This document shows, piece after piece, positions 8,190 to 17,350 of a DNA stretch of 64,000 nt (positions are counted from its first letter, which is position 1; the number at the start of each line of letters is the position of its first letter). The DNA lies in NCBI GenBank assembly GCA_024279425.1, contig JAJRRO010000051.1, positions 1-64,000 on the forward strand. Direction: 5' to 3'. A model generated the notes under the pieces. That model was not told the origin of the DNA, did not search any database, and saw only the letters and a program-made list of their open reading frames with translations. This DNA is from Bacteroidota bacterium (GTDB lineage: Bacteria; Bacteroidota; Bacteroidia; Flavobacteriales; Flavobacteriaceae). The translations under genes and the position numbers were made by a program.

Positions 8190-9272
8190 TTAGTCATTAA
8201 TAAAATGTTGGTATTCTGTTTCAGTCTGCTCTTTACTTTTCTTACCGTCCAATATGGCGATTCTATATTTAAAAGTGACCGAAGCATCTGGTTTTAAAGA
8301 GAAATCCAGTTCTTCCTTTCCTTCACTAAATGTTCTTTGTCCAAGGGCGTTTGCTGCGAACAGCCCATACCCCCTAGCATGCCAATAGGTTGGGTAGCCG
8401 ACATTATTTGGCTCATCCATGATGACTATGGTAACGTCCTTGTTGTTCAAATTTCCAGAAAGGGCAACCCATTTCGCCCTTTTCCCCCATACATCTGTAC
8501 CTTCAAAACCTTCACTGCTAAGATAATGACCGTTTACTCCCGTATTATCCAAAACTGGTACATCGGTAGTATTGCCATTGGCATCACTTAATGTAACGGG
8601 GTCGTCGCTAGGATGTTCCAATGCCCTAGCAGTTCGTATGGCCAACATTCCTTCTTTTGTATCTTTGAATATGACGGGTTCGTCCAATGCTGTCAAAGTA
8701 ACGATTCTATCAATGATTCTTTTGCCATTTTCAGCGTGAAAAACAAATTGGGTTTTCTCATGCAACAATACATTCCCATTAGGCTTTAGCCAATTTGCCG
8801 TTACCTTTAATTCCGCTCTTTTAGTACCCTCTTGAAGTGCCACGATTTTCTCATGCCTAATTGTCCCCATCCGATTCCGATGCTCTTTTGGAGTGGCATC
8901 AGAATGGCCCCAATAGTCCAAACCATTTACATCGCCATAATTGAACCAGGCCCCAATATGGTGTGGGTGATCCGTACGTTCATTGGGTCGCGGATCCATT
9001 GGGAACCCACGCGTAATTACTTCGCCGTTTGCCGCAACAATAGGATAAAGAGTCGTCTTTTTAAGAACCGATATATTGCTAGCGTACAAATAGGATGTAA
9101 ATAATTTCCCATCTACCAATACATCAACCTTTTGGTCATTTTTGTTATCTATTAAAGTGATTTCATTTTTCAATGACTTTTCACTTACACCATCACTTTT
9201 CTTATTTTCCTTACAGCCATTGTAAATCAAGCCCAGAAGTGAGATTGCAAAGAGTGTCTTTATTTTTTTCAT
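8190..9272 (-). CDS. PmoA-like (DUF6807) lipoprotein
   Basis: The 360-residue protein begins with a lipoprotein signal (LLGLIYNGCKENKK). The core contains DPRPNERTDHPHHIGAWF and NGLDYWGHS, the His-rich signature of the PmoA-like/DUF6807 family common in Bacteroidota and Planctomycetota sugar loci. The C-terminal half is beta-rich and ends in a typical SVTFKYRIAILDG. No enzymatic activity is firmly established for this family, although the clustered His residues suggest a metal or sugar site. It lies in a minus-strand row with DoxX, the isomerase and two Gfo/Idh genes, so it is probably part of the same process. Confidence 0.8.
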   Translation of the reverse strand: MKKIKTLFAISLLGLIYNGCKENKKSDGVSEKSLKNEITLIDNKNDQKVDVLVDGKLFTSYLYASNISVLKKTTLYPIVAANGEVITRGFPMDPRPNERTDHPHHIGAWFNYGDVNGLDYWGHSDATPKEHRNRMGTIRHEKIVALQEGTKRAELKVTANWLKPNGNVLLHEKTQFVFHAENGKRIIDRIVTLTALDEPVIFKDTKEGMLAIRTARALEHPSDDPVTLSDANGNTTDVPVLDNTGVNGHYLSSEGFEGTDVWGKRAKWVALSGNLNNKDVTIVIMDEPNNVGYPTYWHARGYGLFAANALGQRTFSEGKEELDFSLKPDASVTFKYRIAILDGKKSKEQTETEYQHFIND

Positions 9273-9386
9273 TTATGTTTGATTTTTACACTTGATCTTA
9301 GTAAACTCGCTTAAACTTTTTGGATTGGCTAAAAAATTTAAATGAGTTCAGTGATCGTACATTCGTTGTCCAATGAATATTGAATT

Positions 9387-9442
9387 AAAAAAAGGCAAGT
9401 TTTTACCGATATCTAATCAATAAAAAGCAAAACCTGCCTTTT
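9387..9442 (-). terminator. strong terminator after the second Gfo/Idh gene
   Basis: Arms AAAAGGCAAGTTTT (9390-9403) and AAAACCTGCCTTTT (9429-9442) pair over 14 positions with one G-U wobble. On the minus strand the hairpin is followed by a run of seven T, so it fits rho-independent termination of the gene ending at 9451. It separates that gene from the DUF6807-DoxX-isomerase row, which therefore probably has its own promoter in 9273-9386. Confidence 0.75.
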
Positions 9443-9450
9443 GTATACCA

Positions 9451-10935
9451 CTAAATCTTATCAGGAACCGTATACCCTTTTCTATAATCCCGTGTAAGTA
9501 ATTTATTTGCTTCCTTATCCTTGATAAAGCTTTCCTCTTTGCCGTCAAGTCTTAGTTCCCTTCCCACCCTATGGGCAACATTGGCTATTAATGGAAGTAC
9601 CGTTGACATATGACCTGTTTCAATATCACAGGTTAATTCTGACCGATCATTGTTACGAATGGCTGAAATGAAGTTGCCAAAAATAGCACTTCCACCACCT
9701 CCAGTAAGGTCCGATGGGTCATATGAATCATCTTGTTCTCCTGAGGTTGGTCCGGCTTCATTTTTTCTACCAAAGAAAGTTTGCCAATTTCCTCCAGAAT
9801 CAATTTGCATCCACCCTTCTGTTCCAAGAACAATAGTTCCTATTTTTACAGGTTTCGCCTTAGTGGTTGCAGAAATAGTACCATTACCCGTCACGTTGAT
9901 GTCCGGCAAAAGAACGCCTTCAGGACTGGTCAATAATCCGCGGGTTCCAAATTCCAAGATCTTTCCATCTGCATACTCAAACAGCGAAGTTTGTGTATTA
10001 GGTGTTTCCTGTGCTGAATTTTTATACCCATAGTATCCTCCCATAGAATTTACGCGAACAGGCAATTCATCTTTACCCAGTGCCCAACGTGCCACATCAA
10101 ATTGGTGTGGTCCTTGGTTACCTGTATCTCCGTTACCATAGTCCCAGTGCCAGTGCCAATTATAGTGGAATCTATTTCTGTTGAAAGGTCTTTCAGGTGC
10201 AGGGCCTAACCACATATCGTAATGTACGTTTTTAAGATAAGCCTCGGTGTACGGGGTTTCATAACTACCGGACTCCAAATTCATTCTAAACTTTTCACCG
10301 GCTTTCATGGCTCCATCCGGGTATTTGCCAATATCCGCTCTTGGTTTAAAACATAACCCACGTGTCATATAAACTTCACCAAGTTTTCCATCTTGAATAA
10401 ACTTAATCGCTCTGTTGGTGTTTAATATAGAACGGTTCTGAAAACCTACCTGGACCATTACATTGTATTTCCTCGCGGCCTCAATCATTTTCCTCCCCTC
10501 AAAAACATTATGTGATGAAGGTTTTTCAACATATACATGTTTACCTGCCTGGGCACCCCAAATGGTAGAAAGGGCATGCCAATGATTGGGAGTAGCAACC
10601 GAAACGGCATCAATTTCCTTATCATCAAAAACCTTTCGCATATCCCATTCTGTTTGGGGCCTATAGCCTACTGATTCCTCCAGACCATCCAATCTCTTTT
10701 TGAATAAGTTCTCATCAATATCCACCAGATATTTTAGTCGTACATTTTTCATTTTCGAAAAATTCCCAATATGGCTGCCTCCCCTTCCACGAATACCAAT
10801 AACGGCCATTTGAATAGTGTCATTAGATCCAAGGATTCTTCCATAAGAAAGGGCGCTTGTAGAAAGCATTGCCGTACCCGCCAAGCCCGCAGAGCCCTTT
10901 TTAATAAATTTTCTTCTTGAGATTTTTTTCTTCAT
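9451..10935 (-). CDS. Gfo/Idh/MocA family oxidoreductase, Tat leader
   Basis: The 494-residue protein opens KKKISRRKFIKKGSAGLAG, a clear twin-arginine signal. The dinucleotide-binding loop is GIRGRGG (47-53), the catalytic EKP motif is intact (137-139, YVEKPSSHN), and GPHQFDVARWALG gives the conserved His. This is the type found widely in Bacteroidota with WHWHWDYGNGDTGNQGP in the middle. It probably oxidises a sugar or glycoside hydroxyl outside the cytoplasm with bound NAD(P). It differs clearly from the other Gfo/Idh gene at 5-6.6 kb (EKP versus EKA, different length), so the two may act on different positions or substrates. It is followed by a strong terminator. Confidence 0.9.
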   Translation of the reverse strand: MKKKISRRKFIKKGSAGLAGTAMLSTSALSYGRILGSNDTIQMAVIGIRGRGGSHIGNFSKMKNVRLKYLVDIDENLFKKRLDGLEESVGYRPQTEWDMRKVFDDKEIDAVSVATPNHWHALSTIWGAQAGKHVYVEKPSSHNVFEGRKMIEAARKYNVMVQVGFQNRSILNTNRAIKFIQDGKLGEVYMTRGLCFKPRADIGKYPDGAMKAGEKFRMNLESGSYETPYTEAYLKNVHYDMWLGPAPERPFNRNRFHYNWHWHWDYGNGDTGNQGPHQFDVARWALGKDELPVRVNSMGGYYGYKNSAQETPNTQTSLFEYADGKILEFGTRGLLTSPEGVLLPDINVTGNGTISATTKAKPVKIGTIVLGTEGWMQIDSGGNWQTFFGRKNEAGPTSGEQDDSYDPSDLTGGGGSAIFGNFISAIRNNDRSELTCDIETGHMSTVLPLIANVAHRVGRELRLDGKEESFIKDKEANKLLTRDYRKGYTVPDKI

Positions 10936-11311
10936 AATAGGTGCTTTTAGAGTTCAGTGTATTCAATTTTATTACTATTGCATTTTAATCAAAAAGGCTT
11001 TTCTGTTATTTTTACAATATACGCCGGTTGTTAACAAAGAAATACGAAATAAAGGTACAATGCTTCAACTATTCTGCTGTATTTGCATTAACATTTAACT
11101 TTTTACTCACCAAGGGATCTAATCGTATTTTCTAAGGAATTATTTCAAATTTAATACATAGTGGACAGACAGTTCCTCTAAACCCCATCTTTATTTTAAC
11201 ATAAAGATGCTTTTTAGTTAAAAAAATATTTAAAAAAGAGAATATTCTATTTCCAAATCTAACGGCAATATTGTTTCTTTGGTCAATTTGGTAAAAGTTA
11301 GTTTAATACTT
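10936..11311. promoter_or_regulatory. divergent promoter region with a 9-bp hairpin
   Basis: This 376-base gap separates the minus-strand Gfo/Idh gene from the plus-strand symporter and must hold promoters for both. CATCTTTAT (11186-11194) and ATAAAGATG (11201-11209) form a perfect nine-base-pair stem with a six-base loop, followed by CTTTTT. It could be an operator or a weak terminator. CAAATTTA (11146-11153) matches a minus-strand -7 box, but no correctly spaced -33 TTG was found. No gene is seen. Confidence 0.4.
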
Positions 11312-12988
11312 ATGAACGAATTCAATTGGTTGGACATCCTTGTGATTGTTCTTTATTTTGTGGGAATTATTGGATATGGGTTGTGGCTTTCCAGTAAAAT
11401 AAAAAGCAGCGATAGCTATTTTCGCGGTGAAAGAAAATTTAGTTGGTGGATTATGATGGGCCAAGCCTTCGGAACCGGAACCCATGCAGAGAACTTTGTT
11501 GCCCAGACGGGAGCCAGTTTTCAACTTGGATTTGCGGCCATTTGGTATCAATGGAAGAATATGATCATTACGCCTTTCTATTGGTTGATAGCACCTTGGT
11601 ATAGAAGAAGTGAAAGAACAACGGTAGGTGAGATAATCGAAGATCGATATGGCAACACAATGGGTCTTTTCTACTCCATTTTTGCCATTTTATTTTTTGT
11701 TTTTGCACAAGGGGTAATGTTAAAGGGAGGCGGGAAAGTAATAGCCATAGCCACAGGGGATATGCTTTCGGTCAACGCTGTTATCATCGGTATGACCATA
11801 GCATTTGTCCTCTATAGTTTTTTTGGGGGAATGGTAGCCTCGGCCTATGCCAATTTTATACAGGCCTTGATGATTATTGTGTTGTCTTTTTTATTGATTC
11901 CTACGGGATTGAGCGCAGTTGGTGGATTTGAAGGCATGCGTGCCTCGCTCCCCGAAGAATTCTTCACTCTTTTTAGTGACAAACTGGGAATCGGTGCGTT
12001 TACTATTGTAATGCTGGCACTTAACGGGGTGGTCGGAATCACTGCACAGCCCCATATGATCTCAATGTGTGCAACAGGTGATACCGAACGAGCAGGCCGT
12101 ATTGGCCAAACCTACGGTTCATTCATCAAAAGATTCGTTACCATTGGGTGGGCCCTTACCGGCCTTATCGTTGCAGCCTTATTAGTACAGAACGGGCAAG
12201 ATTTGGATGATCCTGAATTGGCCTTCGGATATGCAACACGTGTACTTCTTCTCCCTGGCTTAACCGGACTGATGGTTGCATCAGTCTTAGCGGCAAATAT
12301 GTCCTCAGCTTCTAATTTTATGGTCAACACGGGGGCCCTTTTCACACATAATGTTTATAAGAAATATATCAATCAAAATACAAATGACAAGCAGTTATTG
12401 TCGATGGGGCGAATATCGGGTGTAGTGATAACCATGTTGGGTGTACTATTTGCCTTGTATATTGAAAATGTTTTACAAGGATTTCTATTTATTGAAACCA
12501 TCGCCGCATTTATGGGAATAATGGTTTTCGGTGGAAATCTTTGGAAGCGGGCCAACAGGCATGGGGCCATTTCAAGCGTGATCGTATCCTTTTCACTGTA
12601 TTACTATCTCAATTATTTAAATATAGGGAGTTGGCAGATGGTTTATACATGGGAACCAGAAACATTTGGATGGGCCATGTTGGCCGGGTTTATTGCCTTG
12701 ATAGTAGTCAGCATATTTACCAAAGCAGAGGACCCATCACGATTAAACAACTATTTTGACAATTTAAATCGATTGTCCGATTCGAAAATAACCGATGCTC
12801 AAGGAAAAAAACCTTTGGCAAAGGAACACGGGCAAGATTTGATTTTGTTGGATATCGTTGGTTGGTTCAAGAAGGAACGTTGGGAAAATTTTGGTTCCAG
12901 ATATAAAGAAGATTGGCTCGGGTTTATTTTAGCCTGGGTTTTTGTTATCCTTTTAATAGGTATAGCATGGCTGGTCATTCAGCTATAA
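11312..12988 (+). CDS. sodium:solute symporter (SSS family)
   Basis: The ATG at 11312 is preferred because it puts the first membrane helix (WLDILVIVLYFVGIIGYGLW) at the N-terminus; the upstream alternative is TTG. The 558-residue protein has about 13-14 hydrophobic segments and the SSS opening (SSKIKSSDSYFRGERKFSWW, GQAFGTGTHAENFVAQ). It should import a small solute with sodium. It directly precedes nagA and nagB on the same strand, so an amino sugar such as N-acetylglucosamine or N-acetylmannosamine is the likely cargo by context. The C-terminus ends in another helix, and the next gene starts 14 bases beyond the stop. Confidence 0.9.
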   Translation: MNEFNWLDILVIVLYFVGIIGYGLWLSSKIKSSDSYFRGERKFSWWIMMGQAFGTGTHAENFVAQTGASFQLGFAAIWYQWKNMIITPFYWLIAPWYRRSERTTVGEIIEDRYGNTMGLFYSIFAILFFVFAQGVMLKGGGKVIAIATGDMLSVNAVIIGMTIAFVLYSFFGGMVASAYANFIQALMIIVLSFLLIPTGLSAVGGFEGMRASLPEEFFTLFSDKLGIGAFTIVMLALNGVVGITAQPHMISMCATGDTERAGRIGQTYGSFIKRFVTIGWALTGLIVAALLVQNGQDLDDPELAFGYATRVLLLPGLTGLMVASVLAANMSSASNFMVNTGALFTHNVYKKYINQNTNDKQLLSMGRISGVVITMLGVLFALYIENVLQGFLFIETIAAFMGIMVFGGNLWKRANRHGAISSVIVSFSLYYYLNYLNIGSWQMVYTWEPETFGWAMLAGFIALIVVSIFTKAEDPSRLNNYFDNLNRLSDSKITDAQGKKPLAKEHGQDLILLDIVGWFKKERWENFGSRYKEDWLGFILAWVFVILLIGIAWLVIQL

Positions 12989-13002
12989 GACAAACAAAGG
13001 GC

Positions 13003-13917
13003 ATGAGGAATGATTTTTTTGACATTCAGGTAAACGGTTACGCCGGTGTGGATTTTAATCGGAATGGCCTGAATCTGCAAGATCTTGAAAAAGCTTGTAT
13101 GAAACTTAAGGATGACGAGGTCAAAGGTATATTCGCCACCATAATCACCGCCAGTTTCGAAGACATGATTTCTAGGCTAAAGCGACTGGTCTCGCTTCGG
13201 GAACGGAGTACCATTGTTCATGAAACCATAAAGGGATTTCATATTGAAGGACCATTTCTCAATGGTACCGAAGGGTACAGTGGAGCACATCCAAAAGAGC
13301 ATATCCTTGATTCGGACGTTGAAAAAATGAAAATTTTGCTGGATGCCGCCAACGGCCTGACAAGAATCGTAACCCTGGCGCCTGAAGTTGATAAAGACAA
13401 TCAGGTAACCAAGTATCTATATAATCAAGGAATTACGGTTTCTGCGGGGCATTGTAATCCTGAATTGAATGCGTTAAAATCTGCCATCGATGCTGGATTA
13501 AGCATGTTCACGCACCTAGGCAATGGCTGTCCACAAGATTTACCAAGACACGACAATATAATCCAGAAGGCGCTTTCCCTTAAAAACGATTTGAAACTCT
13601 GTTTCATCGCAGACGGAATTCACGTTCCGTTTTATGCACTAAAGAATTATATACAACTTGCCGGGGCAGAAAACTGTATTGTCACCACTGATGCCATGGC
13701 TGCCGCTGGGGCAAGAGCTGGACGATATTCTTTATCCCATATCGAATTGGAAGTTGGGGAAGATAGAATTGTACGAGAGCCTGGCAAACCAAATTTTGCA
13801 GGTTCCGCGATAGATATGAAATCGAGCGCCCTGAACCTGAAAACCGAAATTGGGCTTTCCGCTGAAGAAATTACCCTTCTTACATATACAAACCCATCCA
13901 AATTACTTAAAGCGTAA
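13003..13917 (+). CDS. nagA: N-acetylglucosamine-6-phosphate deacetylase
   Basis: The ATG at 13003 starts the protein just before DIQVNGYAGVDFN, the usual beginning of the barrel; a second ATG at 12967 would overlap the symporter gene and add 12 residues. At 304 residues it is shorter than E. coli NagA (382) because the flanking beta domain is reduced. Family motifs are present: HIEGPFL (metal Glu), VSAGHCN and MFTHLGNG (His ligands), and VTTDAMAAAG (catalytic Asp). It hydrolyses GlcNAc-6-phosphate to glucosamine-6-phosphate and acetate in the cytoplasm. It sits four bases from nagB and 14 bases from the symporter, an evident operon. No GlcNAc kinase is in the window. Confidence 0.93.
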   Translation: MRNDFFDIQVNGYAGVDFNRNGLNLQDLEKACMKLKDDEVKGIFATIITASFEDMISRLKRLVSLRERSTIVHETIKGFHIEGPFLNGTEGYSGAHPKEHILDSDVEKMKILLDAANGLTRIVTLAPEVDKDNQVTKYLYNQGITVSAGHCNPELNALKSAIDAGLSMFTHLGNGCPQDLPRHDNIIQKALSLKNDLKLCFIADGIHVPFYALKNYIQLAGAENCIVTTDAMAAAGARAGRYSLSHIELEVGEDRIVREPGKPNFAGSAIDMKSSALNLKTEIGLSAEEITLLTYTNPSKLLKA

Positions 13918-13921
13918 CTAA

Positions 13922-14656
13922 ATGAATATCACAGTATCCCAAACAAAAATAGAATTAGGGCAGGTAGCCGCTCAAAAGGGGGCAAAGCTAATTCAAGAAT
14001 CCATTCAGAAAAATGGGGAAGCAACTATTATCGTTGCTACAGGAGCCTCTCAATTTGAAATGCTGGAAGAATTGGTTCTACAGGATATAGATTGGTCCAA
14101 AGTAACCTGTTTTCATTTGGATGAATATATTGGAATGCCTTCTACTCATCCTGCATCATTTAGAAAGTACCTTAAGGAACGATTTGTTGATAAAATAAAT
14201 CTCAAGGAATTTAACTACATCAATGCTGAGTCTGACCCTGAAAAAGAATGTGAGCGATTAAAGAATAGAATTGCCCAACGTGTTATTGATGTGGCCTTTA
14301 TTGGGATTGGAGAAAACGGACATCTGGCATTCAATGACCCTCCGGCAGATTTTACCACCGAAGAACCTTATATCATTGTTAATTTGGACAAGGCCTGTAG
14401 AGCGCAACAAATGGGAGAGGGTTGGTTCAAAACACTTGACGAAGTACCACAGCAAGCTATAAGCATGTCTGTTCAACAGATATTAAAATCCAAATCGATT
14501 ATTTGCTCGGTACCCGATTTGCGTAAAGCAAATGCCATAAAAAGTGCTGTTGAGGGAGGAGTTACTCCTCTGGTTCCATCATCAATATTACAAGACCATC
14601 AGGCGACTTGGCTCTATTTGGACGAAGATTCAGCTTCCTTACTCCAAAAGGGGTAA
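13922..14656 (+). CDS. nagB: glucosamine-6-phosphate deaminase
   Basis: The 244-residue protein has the NagB/RpiA/SOL fold with [16 protein letters not shown] (phosphate loop), [10 protein letters not shown] (catalytic Asp), and [16 protein letters not shown], the signature containing the ring-opening His and base. It converts glucosamine-6-phosphate to fructose-6-phosphate and ammonia, finishing the NagA branch. Slightly shorter than the 266-residue E. coli enzyme, it lacks much of the allosteric C-terminal tail, as in other Bacteroidota forms. The gene ends convergently with the symporter on the minus strand; the 142 bases between contain no obvious terminator. Confidence 0.95.
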   Translation: MNITVSQTKIELGQVAAQKGAKLIQESIQKNGEATIIVATGASQFEMLEELVLQDIDWSKVTCFHLDEYIGMPSTHPASFRKYLKERFVDKINLKEFNYINAESDPEKECERLKNRIAQRVIDVAFIGIGENGHLAFNDPPADFTTEEPYIIVNLDKACRAQQMGEGWFKTLDEVPQQAISMSVQQILKSKSIICSVPDLRKANAIKSAVEGGVTPLVPSSILQDHQATWLYLDEDSASLLQKG

Positions 14657-14798
14657 GAGAAAAACCTCACCCCGCAAAATAATGAGCTCCTGAAGGACCC
14701 TAATTCCAATAAAAATGCATCGGATATCGCTTCGAAACGACTTCTATAGCGCTATTTTATACGTATAACACTATCCGAAAAACAGCTTCCCTTTCGTT

Positions 14799-16286
14799 TT
14801 ATGAAGTGGCCATATTGCCTTTCTGCTTGTTAATTACAACAAAGGTAAGCGCCAAAGCAACTAACCCGGCGGTACCCGCTGCGCCAACAATAATTGGATC
14901 TATAGTACATTCCAACCATGAATAATTTGCAGATAGGTCTCTCAAAAAGGTGCCCCAAATAATAATCAAAAGACTGAATATAACAGAAATAACCCCTTGA
15001 GTACGGCTTATTTTAACATTGAAAATTGCTAGAAGGAACAAACCTAGAATACCCCCACCAAAGATTCCTGAAATCTGCCACCACGTGTCCAAGGCACTCT
15101 GGGCATTGATCAATAAAAGGGCGAAGACAATTCCCATAACACCCCAGACGATAGTAGATAACCGCAAAAAGCCCATGCTGTCTTTTTCGGATGGATTACG
15201 TTTAAAATATTTGCGATAGTAATCTTCATAAAGTACGGTCGCAGAGCAATTTAAAGCAGAGTCAATGGTACTCATAGATGCTGCCAAAATTGCGGCAATA
15301 ATCAATCCTTTTACTCCAACAGGTAGTTCGGTCGCTATAAAATATGGAAATACCTGATCACCCTTTACAATAGACGGGTCAATGGGATGGCCCGCATAAA
15401 ATGCAAAAAGAGCTGTGCCTATATATAAAAAAATAGCGGTTAATGGTAAATAGATAAGCATCGCAAACCAAACTGATTTTTTGGCTTTTTTCTCTGTCGG
15501 GACCGAAGCATATTTTTGTGTATAGTTTTGATCGGCCATTAAATTTCGAATATTCTCTGTGATACCGTAAATTATCATTACCCAAACTGTTCTGCTACTC
15601 AGTGAAAATGATGTGTCTCCCAGACTAAACTTATTTTCGTCAAAGGCCTTTTGAATTAAAAACTCGGGCTCGGAAAATATTTCTTTCGTCAAAAGATACC
15701 CTACGAACAATACCCCCCCTATCATTACAATAGACTGCATAACATCAGTCCAAATTACAGCTTCCATTCCACCCATTAGTGTGTAAATTATGGTTATGAC
15801 CCCAATTATCACAATCAACATCTGAATATCGATATCGATAAATGATATGAGCAAAAGTGAAGAAAGATATAATATAATGGCCGTGCGACCTACCATGAAT
15901 AACAGAAATGAAAATGACGCATATACCCTACCCCAATCGCCAATCTTATCCTCTAAATATTTGTATACCGAAATAATATTATTCTTTCTATAATGCGGAA
16001 TAACATATTTAGTTACAAACCAAGTTACTGGAAGTGCCGTTAAAGCAAATATCAATGGATGCCAATTAGAATCGAAGGCCTTTCCTGGAATGGCTATATA
16101 GGAAATACTACTGGTATAAGCACTCATAACGGCAATTCCTGCCGCCCACGACGGAATACTCCTGCCAGCCACCATGAACTCCTCGGAAGTCTTTGTTTTC
16201 CGAAAGAAATATACTCCCATTCCAACCAAAATAAGTCCGTAAAGTATTAGAATGGCCGTGTCTATTGTTCCCAGTTGATAATCCAT
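14799..16286 (-). CDS. sodium:solute symporter (SSS family), possible NanT-type
   Basis: The 495-residue protein has about 13 membrane helices and SSS signatures (KTKTSEEFMVAGRSIPSWAAG near the N-terminus, ASMSTIDSALNCSATVLYEDYYRKYF later). It starts four bases downstream of the DapA/NanA-type lyase gene, so both are cotranscribed. In several Bacteroidota an SSS protein beside N-acetylneuraminate lyase is the sialic acid importer. That function is inferred from position only. It differs markedly from the symporter at 11.3-13.0 kb, suggesting a different cargo. Confidence 0.85.
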   Translation of the reverse strand: MDYQLGTIDTAILILYGLILVGMGVYFFRKTKTSEEFMVAGRSIPSWAAGIAVMSAYTSSISYIAIPGKAFDSNWHPLIFALTALPVTWFVTKYVIPHYRKNNIISVYKYLEDKIGDWGRVYASFSFLLFMVGRTAIILYLSSLLLISFIDIDIQMLIVIIGVITIIYTLMGGMEAVIWTDVMQSIVMIGGVLFVGYLLTKEIFSEPEFLIQKAFDENKFSLGDTSFSLSSRTVWVMIIYGITENIRNLMADQNYTQKYASVPTEKKAKKSVWFAMLIYLPLTAIFLYIGTALFAFYAGHPIDPSIVKGDQVFPYFIATELPVGVKGLIIAAILAASMSTIDSALNCSATVLYEDYYRKYFKRNPSEKDSMGFLRLSTIVWGVMGIVFALLLINAQSALDTWWQISGIFGGGILGLFLLAIFNVKISRTQGVISVIFSLLIIIWGTFLRDLSANYSWLECTIDPIIVGAAGTAGLVALALTFVVINKQKGNMATS

Positions 16287-16290
16287 TGTT

Positions 16291-17211
16291 TCAAATAATT
16301 TGTACTACATTAATTTTATCAAATTCCGCGATATAATTTTCAATCTTTTCTCTTTCTTTCGAACCAAATTTTCGCAAAGGAAGTGCCATATGATCATCAC
16401 AAATACCCATCACCGACAGGGCGCATTTTGTACCCTTTGCATATCTAGAAGGATACTTACCGACACTATAAATCGTATCATACAATTTTTTCACTATTTC
16501 ATGAAGTACGGTAATTTTATCCAAATTGCCTGCTACCGATGCATTGTAAAGCTCCACAAACAATTCTGGAAAAAAATTGGCTCCTCCGGCAACGGCACCG
16601 TGTCCGCCATGTTTTATGGTTTCCGGCAAAAACGACTCCGTCCCTACAATGATAGAAAATTCGGGCGAGTTTCTAAATTTTTCAAGAAGCTCATGTAAAT
16701 AAGTCATATCACCCGAACTGTCTTTAATACCGATAGCCCCCAATTCTTTGGCTCTTTGTACGGTTTTCAAAGAAAGTTGCAACTTGGTACAACTGGGCAT
16801 ATTATACATCATAAAAGGCAATGGTAATTCAGGTACCAGACTTTCAAGATAATCTATCATTTCATCTTGGGAAATTGGGAAATAATAAGGTGGGGCAATG
16901 ACAACCGCATCTGCACCAGCTTCTTTGGAATGCACTGCAATGTCTATAGACCCTTCAAACGAAGTATCGGTAATACCGACTAGTACGGGAACTCTACCCT
17001 CTATATAATTACATGCCTTTGTAATGAGTTCTTTACGCAAAGCATAAGTCAAACTGGGGCCTTCCCCATTTGACCCAAGCAAAAAAATACCATGTACACC
17101 CCCCGAAATCAAATGTTCTATCAGTCGTTGCAAACCTTGATCATCCAATTCGCCATTCTCCTTCAGTGGAGTAACCATTGGAGGGATAATCCCTTTTAAT
17201 TGTAAACTCAT
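16291..17211 (-). CDS. DapA/NanA family lyase (possible N-acetylneuraminate lyase), copy 1
   Basis: The ATG at 17211 is chosen because it gives MSLQLKGIIPPMVTPL, the usual family start; an upstream ATG at 17265 would add 18 unusual residues. The 306-residue protein shows GSNGEGPSLT (substrate carboxylate loop), YNMPSCTK (catalytic Tyr) and IGIKDSSGD (Schiff-base Lys). The family includes N-acetylneuraminate lyase, dihydrodipicolinate synthase and keto-deoxy-sugar aldolases. The symporter four bases downstream and the divergent AraC regulator argue for a catabolic aldolase rather than lysine synthesis. Near-identical phrasing links it to copy 2 at 27.5-28.4 kb. Confidence 0.88.
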   Translation of the reverse strand: MSLQLKGIIPPMVTPLKENGELDDQGLQRLIEHLISGGVHGIFLLGSNGEGPSLTYALRKELITKACNYIEGRVPVLVGITDTSFEGSIDIAVHSKEAGADAVVIAPPYYFPISQDEMIDYLESLVPELPLPFMMYNMPSCTKLQLSLKTVQRAKELGAIGIKDSSGDMTYLHELLEKFRNSPEFSIIVGTESFLPETIKHGGHGAVAGGANFFPELFVELYNASVAGNLDKITVLHEIVKKLYDTIYSVGKYPSRYAKGTKCALSVMGICDDHMALPLRKFGSKEREKIENYIAEFDKINVVQII

Positions 17212-17319
17212 ATATATTCTTTGGTCAATAGCAAAGAAAGCCCAAATGAAACCAACCAACCACAACTATATTATTCATCTTACATAATATATTACCCCTT
17301 ATATCAAAAAAAATACGTA

Positions 17320-17332
17320 ATATTGGCAATAT
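17320..17332. promoter_or_regulatory. candidate operator between lyase and AraC genes
   Basis: ATATTG-G-CAATAT is a perfect 13-base palindrome within the 139-base gap between the divergent lyase and AraC genes, 18 bases before the AraC ATG. TAATATATTA near 17286-17295 is another AT-rich palindrome. Either could bind a regulator. An AATATTGG half occurs again in the gap upstream of lyase copy 2 near 28498-28505. The evidence is position and symmetry only. Confidence 0.3.
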
Positions 17333-17350
17333 GAGTTAAAATACTAAACT

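Noticed and set aside
14657-14798. Bidirectional terminator between nagB and the symporter
   Set aside because: Only weak, widely spaced inverted repeats (TCGGATA...TATCCGA) are present.
16291-17211. Dihydrodipicolinate synthase for lysine synthesis (dapA)
   Set aside because: Motifs alone cannot exclude it, but the adjacent symporter and divergent AraC gene point to catabolism.
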